A stretch of DNA of 40,407 nucleotides, taken from contig WFSJ01000043.1 in the NCBI GenBank assembly GCA_015486055.1, positions 1 to 40,407 of the forward strand. Reading direction: 5' to 3'. Below, piece after piece: positions 24,725 through 32,944 of the stretch (positions are counted from its first letter, which is position 1; every line of letters starts with the position of its first letter). Source of the stretch: Acidobacteriota bacterium. Lineage in GTDB: Bacteria; Acidobacteriota; Aminicenantia; S016-38. A model generated the notes under the pieces. That model saw only the letters and a list, made by a program, of their open reading frames with translations. It ran no database searches and had not been told where the DNA came from. The position numbers and the translations under genes were made by a program.

Positions 24725-26066
24725 TGTAGAAAGGAAAGAGGTTGAGATACTTATTGTTGGAGGGGGAATAGCTGGAATTTCTGCTGCATATGTTTTTATG
24801 AAAAATCATAAGGACTTTCTTCTTGTGGATGAGTATCCTTTCATTGGCGGACAGTATCTGAGGAGGAATCCCGAATACCAACCCAAAGATACAGAGACAA
24901 GAAGGACAGGTTTTAGATTAGAAAGTTCTCTTGAAGGCGGGGAAAATATCTGGACCGAGACTCCCGTTGTAGGTTGCTACAAAGAAGGAGAAATTGCGGT
25001 TCTAAGAAAGGGGAAACCGTATATTATAAAGCCACACAAGATACTCATTGCCACAGGGGCAAGGGAAAAATTTCTTCCCTTTCCTGGATGGACATTACCT
25101 GATGTTATGAGTGCTGGTGCGGTTCAGGCTTTGATAAAGACCTCAGGCTATCTTCCTGCTAAGGATGTGATTCTTGCAGGAACAGGACCATTCCTTCTTG
25201 CTGTTGCCTATGAATTTGAAAAAGCGGGAGGAAGAGTAAAGGAAGTAGCAGAGCTTAACCCTATAGGAAAATTAATTGGTTTTTCTTCTGCTATTTTTGA
25301 TTGGGAAAAGGGTACTGAAGGAATAAAATATATAGCAAAGCTGTGGAGAAAACTTTCTTATGGTTGGAGGATTGTCGAGGCAAGGGAGAACGGAGGAAGA
25401 ATTAAGGTTACCTTTGAGAAGAAGGGTAAAAGACGGGAAGAAGAAACAGAACTCCTTGCCATAGGTCATGGGTTTGCTCCAAATATTGAATTTGCTCAGC
25501 TTTGTGGGTGTCCTGTTGCTTACAAGCACGAACTTGGAGGGTGGGTGGTAAAGACTGATGATGAGCTTAAATGCACTGATAGAATTTATGCAGCAGGGGA
25601 GGTTACCGGAATAGGAGGTGCGAGGAAAGCGTTGATAGAAGGAAAACTTGCTGCCCTCACGATTTTAGGGGTGAATGAAAAGGAAAGGGAAAGTTTGATG
25701 AAAACAAGAAGAAAAGAAGTGAAATTCGCAGAGAAATTAAATACTTTTTTTTCTCCTTCTGATAAACTCTGGCTTTCTATTCCTGATGAGACAATAATAT
25801 GCAGGTGCGAGGATGTAAAAATGAGGGATATAAGGAAGGCCACTGAGGAAGGATTTGTTTTTACAGGGGAAATAAAAGGGGCAACAAGAGTTACAATGGG
25901 AAACTGTCAGGGAAGGATATGTTTTCCAATAATTACAGAATTCCTAAGGAGCCTAAGGGGGGAGCCCCCTGAGGCTATGTCTATAAGGCCTCCGATAAAA
26001 CCAGTGGATTTGGGCGTATTCACTGAATTTGAGGAAAATCAAAGAGCTTCAAAGGCCCTGGAATAA
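24711..26066 (+). CDS. FAD/NAD-binding dehydrogenase subunit, HcnB type
   Basis: A 451-residue flavoprotein. Seen: dinucleotide motif ILIVGGGIAGISAAYVF near 14-30; GGQYLRR; ILIATGAREKFLPFPGWTLPDVMSAGAVQ; VILAGTGPFLLAVAYEFEKAG (second dinucleotide fold); AAGEVTGIGGARKALIEGKLAAL; and a C-terminal BFD-like four-Cys region with CRC near 363 and NCQGRIC near 398-403. It is the alpha (HcnB-like) subunit of complexes oxidising glycine, proline, hydroxyproline or opines. The usual third subunit, a DAO-type flavoprotein that binds the substrate, is not in the window. The start is TTG 24711 with GGAGGTG upstream. Its 3' end overlaps the convergent ClC gene by 28 bases. Confidence 0.88.
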   Translation: MKRADVERKEVEILIVGGGIAGISAAYVFMKNHKDFLLVDEYPFIGGQYLRRNPEYQPKDTETRRTGFRLESSLEGGENIWTETPVVGCYKEGEIAVLRKGKPYIIKPHKILIATGAREKFLPFPGWTLPDVMSAGAVQALIKTSGYLPAKDVILAGTGPFLLAVAYEFEKAGGRVKEVAELNPIGKLIGFSSAIFDWEKGTEGIKYIAKLWRKLSYGWRIVEARENGGRIKVTFEKKGKRREEETELLAIGHGFAPNIEFAQLCGCPVAYKHELGGWVVKTDDELKCTDRIYAAGEVTGIGGARKALIEGKLAALTILGVNEKERESLMKTRRKEVKFAEKLNTFFSPSDKLWLSIPDETIICRCEDVKMRDIRKATEEGFVFTGEIKGATRVTMGNCQGRICFPIITEFLRSLRGEPPEAMSIRPPIKPVDLGVFTEFEENQRASKALE

Positions 26067-27796
26067 GAAATAAGAAGGGCATTTCTGGTTATGACTTTCC
26101 TCACATTCCCATCGCTTTCAAGAATTGGAAGTTCATTAAGGTCAAGCTTTGTAAACCTTTGGAGAACTGATTTTAAGTTTTCATCTTCTCTTACAAGGGC
26201 TTCTTCTGTATGGGTTATAAGGTCATGAGCGAGTACCAAAGAGAAAAAAAGCTCATTGCTGTGGAGTATGACTTCTCTTACATCCTGTAGGGATATAATG
26301 CCTTTGTATTTTTCGGTTCCATTGCCTTTTACGCACACTATGTTTGCCCTGCTGCCCGAAAAAATATTGAGAATTTTTGGAAGTGGAGTTGCCTCATCCA
26401 CCCATATAGCTTTGTTGCAATATGGGACAGCGTCTTTAACAGTTAAATTTTCAAGAATGTCAACGACAAAATCGCCAATGTGTGCAGGAGATGAAAGCTT
26501 ATTCGAAACTTGTTTTTCATATATTGTGACATCCCCGCTTGAGAGAAGCCCGAAGATGATGACGGCAAGTGCTGGAACTATGAGTCCGTATCCTCCTGTC
26601 ATTTCCATTGTCATGATAAGGCCAGCGAGTGGAACCTTGGCTACCGAAGAAATGTATCCTGCCATACCAACCACCACGAAGGGTTCAACGGGAAGACTAA
26701 GGTTAGGAAAGATGGTATTCAAGGCTATTACATAGAGGGCTCCAAGAGTCCCTCCAGTTACTATCGTTGGTCCGAAGATACCGCCTGAGCCTCCCGAGCT
26801 TATGCTAAGAGAAGTTGCGAGCATCTTGGCAAACGGAAGGATGGCGAGAACACCGAGGGATAGCCCTCCAACCATGGCGAGCTGAATCCATCCGTAACCT
26901 ATCCCTAAACAATATGGGAAAAATATGGCCATTAAACCGAGAATGAAACCTCCTATTGCAGGTTTAAACATCCTCGGTATATTTATACTGTGAAATAAAT
27001 CCCTCACCCCATAAAAAAGCTTGACATAAGGAAATGCCAGAAGACCGAGGAGAATTCCCAAACCAGAATAGAGAAGAAGATGAAACGGCTGGGAAAATGC
27101 ATATCCTGTTGTTGTAAATATCGGTTTCCATCCGTGAAGAGCTCCAAATATAGAATATCCTATTATGGAACCGATGAGGGTTGGAATTAGCGATTCCATC
27201 TCTATGTCCATCTGTGTGTAGAGAACTTCAACCCCGAAGAGCGCTCCTCCAAAGGGAGCTCTGAATATGCTCCCTATCCCGGAGCCAATACCAGCGACCA
27301 CCAATATTCTTCTCATATTCGTAGGGAGCTTAAAAATGTCAGAGAGGAAGGAACCGAATCCTGCTCCTATCTGGGCTATTGGTCCCTCTCTTCCTGCCGA
27401 ACCCCCACTGCCTATGGTAATTGCAGAGGCGAGGGTCTTTATTATTGGAACCCTCCATCTTATTTTTCCCTTTTTAAAATGGAATGCCTCAATGGCGCTG
27501 TCAGTCCCGTGCCCTTCAGTCTCAGGAGCAAAGGTGTAAATGAAAAACCCGGACAGGAGTCCACCTATGCCTAATATTACAGGAATAAGGAGCTTTTTCT
27601 GGGGAAGTATAAAGAATAAAGTTCCTTCTCCTCCTGGTTTTGGAAGCACAAATCCCAGTATGTGAAGCATGAACCATTTTTCAGCCAGCACCAGCATCCA
27701 GTCAAACAACAGGGCACCAAGCCCCGAAATTATTCCAACAAGTAGGGAAAACATCAATAGCTCTGTGAACTTGGGCAAGTTTATATTAATTCGCAC
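26039..27796 (-). CDS. ClC-family chloride channel/antiporter with C-terminal CBS pair
   Basis: A 585-residue membrane protein. ClC signatures: GHGTDSAIEAFH; GSGGSAGREGPIAQIGAGFG with gating Glu137; GSGIGSIFRAPFGGALFGVE; SGGSGGIFGPTIVTGG; and MAGYISSVAKVPLAG. Roughly ten hydrophobic helices fill residues 15-440. Two CBS domains follow (about 450-585; LPKILNIFSGSRANIVCVKG, LPILESDGNVRKVITRNAL). The start is GTG 27796. There is no Shine-Dalgarno, but TATAAT is exactly six bases upstream, so the mRNA is predicted leaderless. Whether it is a channel or a Cl-/H+ exchanger is not decided here. The 3' end overlaps the FAD subunit gene tail to tail. Confidence 0.93.
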   Translation of the reverse strand: MRININLPKFTELLMFSLLVGIISGLGALLFDWMLVLAEKWFMLHILGFVLPKPGGEGTLFFILPQKKLLIPVILGIGGLLSGFFIYTFAPETEGHGTDSAIEAFHFKKGKIRWRVPIIKTLASAITIGSGGSAGREGPIAQIGAGFGSFLSDIFKLPTNMRRILVVAGIGSGIGSIFRAPFGGALFGVEVLYTQMDIEMESLIPTLIGSIIGYSIFGALHGWKPIFTTTGYAFSQPFHLLLYSGLGILLGLLAFPYVKLFYGVRDLFHSINIPRMFKPAIGGFILGLMAIFFPYCLGIGYGWIQLAMVGGLSLGVLAILPFAKMLATSLSISSGGSGGIFGPTIVTGGTLGALYVIALNTIFPNLSLPVEPFVVVGMAGYISSVAKVPLAGLIMTMEMTGGYGLIVPALAVIIFGLLSSGDVTIYEKQVSNKLSSPAHIGDFVVDILENLTVKDAVPYCNKAIWVDEATPLPKILNIFSGSRANIVCVKGNGTEKYKGIISLQDVREVILHSNELFFSLVLAHDLITHTEEALVREDENLKSVLQRFTKLDLNELPILESDGNVRKVITRNALLISYSRAFEAL

Positions 27797-27802
27797 AAAA
27801 AG

Positions 27803-27831
27803 ATTATATAAACTTATTGAGAATTTCTTAA
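27803..27831 (-). promoter_or_regulatory. ClC gene promoter, predicted leaderless
   Basis: Minus-strand TATAAT at 27808-27803, with TTAAGA (27831-27826) 17 bases upstream. Six bases (CTTTTT) separate the -10 from the GTG start, so +1 falls on the start codon. Confidence 0.6.
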
Positions 27832-27934
27832 AAAAAATTCTCGGAATAATGAAATGCGGAAGGCATGTAAAACTTCCCTGCCTTCTCCTTCTGGTTATGT
27901 AACAACAAAAGTGACAAATTTAGTGTGAGGAATT

Positions 27935-28156
27935 GTGGGATTAGCATGTTTAGAGGCAGTAGAAAAAGAAGTAAACTATATAATAAAGAGATTTTCCTTT
28001 GGAAAATTAGCGAAAGTGAAATTTGAGTCTCTTTTAAATAGGGTAAATATTTATAAAGGTTTTAATGAATTTTTGGAGCAAAATTTAGGGGGAGCTTTCT
28101 ATTTAAAAACAGAGATAGAGGAAATTAAAAATCCACATTGTAAAAAGATAGGTTAG
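27935..28156 (+). CDS. small hypothetical protein (73 aa)
   Basis: Unrecognised. GTG start at 27935 with GTGAGG four bases upstream. The sequence has the look of a helical soluble protein (CLEAVEKEVNYIIKRF, FNEFLEQNLGGAFYLKTEI), without signal peptide or metal motif. It is more AT-rich than its neighbours and stands alone between the ClC and MscS genes. It could be a real small gene or the end of a decayed one. Copy B of the intergenic repeat begins five bases after its stop. Confidence 0.35.
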   Translation: MGLACLEAVEKEVNYIIKRFSFGKLAKVKFESLLNRVNIYKGFNEFLEQNLGGAFYLKTEIEEIKNPHCKKIG

Positions 28157-28160
28157 CCGT

Positions 28161-28231
28161 ATAAAAGGAGAATTCAGGGTATTAATTTGTGGCCATAAAG
28201 TTTTCCACATGTCTTTTTCCCCGATCTCTGT
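28161..28231 (+). repeat. intergenic repeat, copy B
   Basis: Bases 28161-28217 match copy A (630-686, minus strand) at 46/57 without gaps. Bases 28202-28231 match 40188-40217 at 24/30. The TGTGG...CCACA inverted repeat lies at 28189-28210 and is followed by TGTCTTTTTCC, so here it could also act as a weak terminator for the small ORF or for convergent transcripts. No coding capacity. Confidence 0.75.
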
Positions 28232-28243
28232 AAAAAAATGAGT

Positions 28244-29050
28244 TTAGGAAAGCAATCCCTCCCCCAAAAGAACTTTCTTTGTCCTTCTTATCACATTACT
28301 TCTGAGAATTAAAGAGTCTTTAGTTTCAAAGGCATTAATCCAAAAATAGACTTTTAGTCTCATTCCAGCAGGGGTTAGTTCATCTATCGCAACAAGTGTG
28401 GGAGGCTCTGGAAGGACTCCTTCTATTTTCCTCAATTCAGATAGTATGAGCTGTGTTATTTTCTCCTCGTCCTTATCCAGGGCGATAGTCAATCCGAACT
28501 CGTATCTTATCAACCCATCCTTTGTGAAATTTATGAGAGGATTCTTAAATATCTGTGAATTCGGTATAAAGACATCTTTACCATCAAAAGTTCTCAGATG
28601 TGCGCTGCGAAGATCAATTGCTTCAATCTTACCGATATAACTTCCTGTCTGAATCGTATCTCCAACATTGAAAGGCCTTTTAAAAGCAAGAACTACACCT
28701 GCAATAAAATTCTCACCTATATCCCTGAGAGCGAATCCGAGAACAACTGCTGTAACTCCTGCACTTGCCAGAATCCCTCCAGCGAGTCCTCCAAATCCCA
28801 TTGTGTCTGCTGCCAGTGCTATTCCAAGCACTATAAATCCCCACTTGGAGAGCCTTCCCAGAAAACGGGGGAGGAGCTTATCCTTCATGTGTTTTTCAAG
28901 ACTTCTCATTACCGCTTTGCCGATGCGGATGCCTATGAAAATAGTAATAAGAAGAACAATTAATCCGGCAATAAATTTCGGCAGGAAGAGAAGAAGAGAT
29001 TCCCAATGACTCTCTATAACCTTCAAAAATGATTCCTTAAAATTAACCAT
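28244..29050 (-). CDS. MscS-type small mechanosensitive channel
   Basis: A 268-residue channel that releases solutes under osmotic downshock. Three hydrophobic helices (about 20-45, 68-90, 92-120). The pore helix is Gly/Ala-rich: GGLAGGILASAGVTAVVLGFALRDIGENFIAG. The beta domain has VGDTIQTGSYIGKIEAIDLRSAHLRTFDGKDVFIPNSQIF, then an alpha/beta C domain. Length is close to E. coli MscS (286). The start is ATG 29050 with GAGGTG upstream; a longer frame from 29062 has no site. Confidence 0.92.
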   Translation of the reverse strand: MVNFKESFLKVIESHWESLLLFLPKFIAGLIVLLITIFIGIRIGKAVMRSLEKHMKDKLLPRFLGRLSKWGFIVLGIALAADTMGFGGLAGGILASAGVTAVVLGFALRDIGENFIAGVVLAFKRPFNVGDTIQTGSYIGKIEAIDLRSAHLRTFDGKDVFIPNSQIFKNPLINFTKDGLIRYEFGLTIALDKDEEKITQLILSELRKIEGVLPEPPTLVAIDELTPAGMRLKVYFWINAFETKDSLILRSNVIRRTKKVLLGEGLLS

Positions 29051-29173
29051 AAAACACCTCAATATTTTTTCTTAGCCCAAGTTTACCATTTTTCCTGAAA
29101 TTTTTCCCTTTTGTCCTTCTAATTCTTCCTTTCTTCGGAATCATGGTGATTCTCTTAAAAAGAAGGGTTAGGA

Positions 29174-29179
29174 TATAAT
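29174..29179 (+). promoter_or_regulatory. -10 box of the Lol-like envelope operon
   Basis: A perfect TATAAT. I see no good -35 (29151-29156 is TCTCTT). The leader to ATG 29207 holds GGGAGG. It is the only promoter-like element found ahead of the overlapping gene chain 29207-35170. Confidence 0.45.
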
Positions 29180-29206
29180 TGAAACTCATTTGTATGGGAG
29201 GCTGTG

Positions 29207-29881
29207 ATGATTGAAGCTAAGGATTTGAAGAAAACTTACAAAATGGGAAAGACCAGGGTTAAGGCACTGAGGGGAGTTAATTTTTCAATGAAGGAAGGGG
29301 AATTCACTGTAATTGCAGGCCCTTCTGGCTCTGGAAAGACAACCCTCCTTAATATAATAGGACTGATTGATTCTCCTGATGATGGGGAAGTGATTTTCAA
29401 TGGAGAGAATATATCCTCCCTTTCAGAAAAGAAAAAAAGCTGGATAAGAAGGGAAAAGATAGGCTTCATCTTTCAGAATTTCAATCTTATTCCCGTGCTT
29501 TCGGCCTACGAAAATGTTGATTTTGCGCTCATAATAGCAGAATTTTCCGCCAGGAAGAGGAAAGCTCTCGTTGAGAAATATCTTAAAAGGGTTGGGCTCT
29601 GGGACAGGAAAAAACACAAGCCAGGAGAGCTCTCTGGCGGAGAAAAACAGAGGGTTGCGATAGCAAGAGCTCTTGTAAAGGGACCCTCTCTTGTTGTAGC
29701 AGACGAGCCAACTGCAAACCTTGATTCAGAAACAACTGATGAAGTTGTCTCCTTGATGAGGGATATAAACCATGAGGAGGGAACAACATTTCTCATTGCT
29801 TCCCATGATCCAATTGTAATCGCAGAGGGGGAGAAAATTCTTAAGATAAGAGATGGGAAAGTTGATGGAGGTGAGACATGA
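29207..29881 (+). CDS. ABC transporter ATPase, LolD/MacB type
   Basis: A 224-residue ATPase. Walker A GPSGSGKTTLL near 38-48; Q-loop FIFQNFNLIPVLSAYENV; signature LSGGEKQRVAIARAL near 142; Walker B LVVADEPTANLD near 162; switch His in IASHDP. FNLIPVLSAYENV is typical of the MacB/LolD/FtsE group, which powers mechanotransmission rather than ordinary import. With the adjacent permease and LolA-like gene, a role in moving lipoproteins or other envelope material is likely. GGGAGG precedes ATG 29207. It overlaps the permease gene by four bases (ATGA). Confidence 0.92.
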   Translation: MIEAKDLKKTYKMGKTRVKALRGVNFSMKEGEFTVIAGPSGSGKTTLLNIIGLIDSPDDGEVIFNGENISSLSEKKKSWIRREKIGFIFQNFNLIPVLSAYENVDFALIIAEFSARKRKALVEKYLKRVGLWDRKKHKPGELSGGEKQRVAIARALVKGPSLVVADEPTANLDSETTDEVVSLMRDINHEEGTTFLIASHDPIVIAEGEKILKIRDGKVDGGET

Positions 29882-31086
29882 AGCTTTTGAGACTTTCTTT
29901 AAGAAATGTTTTTAGGAACAAGAGAAGGACAGTTATAACAACTGCTGTTATAGGTATCGGGGTCTCAATGCTTCTGCTTTCCCTGGCCTATGTTGGATAT
30001 ATAAAATGGGGATATGGTGAAAGCATAATTCACTCAACAACTGGCCATTTCCAAATATTCAATAAGGAATTTCACAGGAAGGGAGAAAGGAAAATCTTAG
30101 AGTTCGGTATTAAGGACTGGAAGGAGATATGCGGGAAGTTGAAGTCTTTTGATGAGGTTGAAGTATGCCTTCCGAGGGTGAGTTTCATGGGTCTTGCATC
30201 CACAGGAGAAAAATCGGTGGCAGTTATTGTGAATGCAATTCAACCTCAGAAGGAGGTGGAACTCGGCGGTGGATTCATAAATTCAAAACCCCTTGAAGCT
30301 CTTTCAAAGGAGCGATACTCCATAGCACTTGGTAAGGCCCTTGCCAAAAGCCTTGGGGTCAAGAAAGGGGATTATGTGACTCTCTTTACCACCACCTCGG
30401 AGGGTGCATTAAATGCAATGGATTTCAAGGTTGCCTCAGTCTTCCCTGCTTTTTCAGAAGAGCTTGAGAAAAGGCTTGCAAGGATAAACCTTGAGGATGC
30501 ATTTGAACTTCTCGGGACCAAAAAGGTTAGAAACATAGCGGTTGGGCTTTATAATACAGAAGACCTTCCAGTAATTATGCGAAAGCTCCCATCGGTTCTT
30601 CCCCCCTCTGTATCTGCGAAAGTTTGGAAGGAAATTGCGAAGGATTATCTGAAGGTGATGAATTTCTTCTTTGGCTTTATTGGTTTTCTCACCCTTGTTA
30701 TTATGATTATTGTCTGGTTTTCTGCGATGAATACGGTTATGATGTCTGTTTTTGAGAGGACTTCTGAATTTGCCGCAATAAAGGCAATGGGAGGGAAGAA
30801 CTCCTTACTTATGCGGATGCTAACCTTTGAGGGGATTTGGCTTGGAATAATTGGAGCTACAGCGGGCTTCGTCCTTGAACTCATATTTTCATGGCTCATA
30901 AACCATACAAGTATAATGCTTCCTCCACCGCCCAACTCTACTCACGGTTATCTTTTAAGGGTCAAAAACTCCCCTGACATCTTCATCTGGGTTGGAATTG
31001 CAACAGTTCTTATCGTTGCTCTCTCTTCCTTTCTCCCTTCAATTAGAATATTGAGACTGAAGATAGCGGAGGGACTTAGAAAATGA
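29878..31086 (+). CDS. ABC permease, LolC/E (FtsX-MacB) type
   Basis: A 402-residue inner-membrane protein with one N-terminal helix (about 16-42, LRNVFRNKRRTVITTAVIGIG before it), a large extracytoplasmic domain (45-255) and three C-terminal helices (about 262-290, 318-342, 366-388). SVFERTSEFAAIKAMGG is the FtsX-family coupling segment. This is the layout of LolE/MacB-type transporters. A single permease gene suggests a homodimer. It overlaps the ATPase gene before it and the LolA-like gene after it by four bases each. Confidence 0.9.
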   Translation: MKLLRLSLRNVFRNKRRTVITTAVIGIGVSMLLLSLAYVGYIKWGYGESIIHSTTGHFQIFNKEFHRKGERKILEFGIKDWKEICGKLKSFDEVEVCLPRVSFMGLASTGEKSVAVIVNAIQPQKEVELGGGFINSKPLEALSKERYSIALGKALAKSLGVKKGDYVTLFTTTSEGALNAMDFKVASVFPAFSEELEKRLARINLEDAFELLGTKKVRNIAVGLYNTEDLPVIMRKLPSVLPPSVSAKVWKEIAKDYLKVMNFFFGFIGFLTLVIMIIVWFSAMNTVMMSVFERTSEFAAIKAMGGKNSLLMRMLTFEGIWLGIIGATAGFVLELIFSWLINHTSIMLPPPPNSTHGYLLRVKNSPDIFIWVGIATVLIVALSSFLPSIRILRLKIAEGLRK

Positions 31087-31790
31087 GAAAAATCATTGGA
31101 GTTCTACTTGCATCAGTTTCGCTGCTTGCCTCCGCAGAGACAATTCTAAACAGAGTTGATGGATACAGGGAATTTTCTGATTCATTCTACATGGAGATGA
31201 CCATAACAATCTTGAGAGATGGTAAGATAAGGGAAAATGCCGGTTTCAGAGGATTCTTCAAGGGAAAGGAGAAAAGCCTTCTTTACTGCGCAAAGGGAAA
31301 AAACAGGGGGATGAAGGTTTTAATGAAAGGGGATAATATGTGGCTCTCGCTGCCCGGTTCAAGGAGGTCAATAAGGATAACCCCGATGCAGCGTCTTATG
31401 GGGGAAGCATCAAATGGGGATGTTGCAAAAATAACCTTTAGCCAGGACTATGAAGGTGAAGTTCTGGAACAAAAGCAGGAGTTCTATAAGCTTCTCCTTA
31501 AAGCAAAGAGGAGGGGGGCGACATACCAGAGGGCGATACTATATGTTAGAAAAAAGGATTATGCGCCCATAAAAGGAGAGTTCTTTCTCCTCTCAGGAAA
31601 ACACTTCAAAACTGCCTATTACGAGAAATTCGCAATGGTTGAGGGTAAGAGAGTGGCTGTTAGAATAAGAATTAAGGATGAGATAAAGAAAGGATGGGAA
31701 ACAATTATGGAATTCAAGAATTTCAGAAAGAAGAGCTTCCCTTCAAAATATTTTAACCCGATCTACCTTCCGAGACTTGAGGTGAAATGA
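31083..31790 (+). CDS. LolA-like outer-membrane lipoprotein-sorting protein
   Basis: A 235-residue exported protein. Signal peptide MRKIIGVLLASVSLLASA. The mature part matches the LolA-like family annotated as outer membrane lipoprotein-sorting protein: FYMEMTITILRDGK, CAKGKNRGMKVLMKGDNMWLSLPGSRRSIRI, RLMGEASNGDVAKI, and YFNPIYL near the end. It probably carries a hydrophobic load from the LolDE-like ABC transporter across the periplasm. Start ATG 31083 overlaps the permease stop (ATGA), and the gene overlaps the next one by four bases. The substrate could be a lipoprotein or another lipid. Confidence 0.85.
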   Translation: MRKIIGVLLASVSLLASAETILNRVDGYREFSDSFYMEMTITILRDGKIRENAGFRGFFKGKEKSLLYCAKGKNRGMKVLMKGDNMWLSLPGSRRSIRITPMQRLMGEASNGDVAKITFSQDYEGEVLEQKQEFYKLLLKAKRRGATYQRAILYVRKKDYAPIKGEFFLLSGKHFKTAYYEKFAMVEGKRVAVRIRIKDEIKKGWETIMEFKNFRKKSFPSKYFNPIYLPRLEVK

Positions 31791-32944
31791 GAAGGCTCGT
31801 TTTTCTCATCCCGTTTCTTCTCCTTGCGGAGTCCCATCTATATTTGACATTTGACAACTCGGTTACATTTCCCAATAAAACTTCCTTCTGGAACCCGGAA
31901 AGCCTATTTCATATTTACAGCGACACTGAGTCTCTCTGGAGTTCAAATCTTGATTTTTCTGCAAGCAAATGGAACTTCCGGGTTTCCCTATCCCCAACAG
32001 TAAAAGCAGCGGGTGATGAATTGAAATTCCTCTGGAGGGAAGCATATATAGGCTTTGATAAGGGAAACTTTGAGCTGACGGCAGGGAAGAGAATTATTAA
32101 ATGGGGAACAGGTTATATTTTAAACCCTGTCGGGGTTATAACTCCAAGAAAGGCAATTTCTGACCCGGAGGACATGGGGAGGATGCTTGAGGGACTATGG
32201 ATGGGAAAGGTTGATTTTTACGGGGAAAGCTATATGCTTTCAGGGGTTTTGTATAGAAGGGAGGACCTGTGGAACGGGGCATTAATGTTTTATAAAAGCA
32301 TAAAAGGAACGGATATATACGGAGTTCTTAATTTCCCGAAGGATTCAAAATTTGAGTTCGGGGCTGCATTTTCAAAAGTTTTCGGCACCTCCCTTGAAAT
32401 TCACGGTGAAGGAACGCTTAAGAGGAAGCCAGGTGCCTTATATCACAGGGTTTTCTTTGAAAACCCCTATCAGAGTTTTTATAGTTTCCCGATTTACGGA
32501 CCTAAGGGAAAATTCTTTGAGGGACTCTTTGGGATAAACTATACATGGAGAGGGATGAATATTATTGCAGAATATTACCACAAGGATTGGGGGTTTAAAA
32601 GAAGCTGGTGGAGAAATCTCAAGGAGAATTTCCAGTATAATCTGGCTCTGGGTAATTTAAGCAACTGCTATTGGGATGCGGATGTGTTAAGCAGGAGCGG
32701 AAGCTTCAGGGACTATCTTTTCCTCAGGTTCTGGAGAAAGATTTCTCTCCTGGATATTTCCTATGTGGGCTTTGTGAATCTTCAGGATGGAAGCGGAATA
32801 GGGGTGCTTGAATTTCTTTTTAGCCCGGGGGAAGGGCTCTCTATTTTTCTCAGGCCAGTGCTGTTCTACGGGAAGAAGGGAAGCGAGTTCGGAGAAGGAT
32901 TTTATAAAGCTTCCCTCAGCTTGGGGTTTTACGGGAGTTTATGA
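31787..32944 (+). CDS. predicted outer-membrane beta-barrel protein
   Basis: A 385-residue exported protein. Signal peptide MRRLVFLIPFLLLAES. The mature part is rich in aromatic residues and alternating polar/hydrophobic strands (FELTAGKRIIKWGTGYILNP, MNIIAEYYHKDWGFKRSWW), as in outer-membrane barrels. GKRIIKWGTG resembles barrels that accompany LolA-like genes (DUF1302-like), but I do not assign a family firmly. It lies between the LolA-like and kinase genes with four-base overlaps on both sides. It may be the outer-membrane end of the ABC-LolA route. Confidence 0.7.
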   Translation: MRRLVFLIPFLLLAESHLYLTFDNSVTFPNKTSFWNPESLFHIYSDTESLWSSNLDFSASKWNFRVSLSPTVKAAGDELKFLWREAYIGFDKGNFELTAGKRIIKWGTGYILNPVGVITPRKAISDPEDMGRMLEGLWMGKVDFYGESYMLSGVLYRREDLWNGALMFYKSIKGTDIYGVLNFPKDSKFEFGAAFSKVFGTSLEIHGEGTLKRKPGALYHRVFFENPYQSFYSFPIYGPKGKFFEGLFGINYTWRGMNIIAEYYHKDWGFKRSWWRNLKENFQYNLALGNLSNCYWDADVLSRSGSFRDYLFLRFWRKISLLDISYVGFVNLQDGSGIGVLEFLFSPGEGLSIFLRPVLFYGKKGSEFGEGFYKASLSLGFYGSL

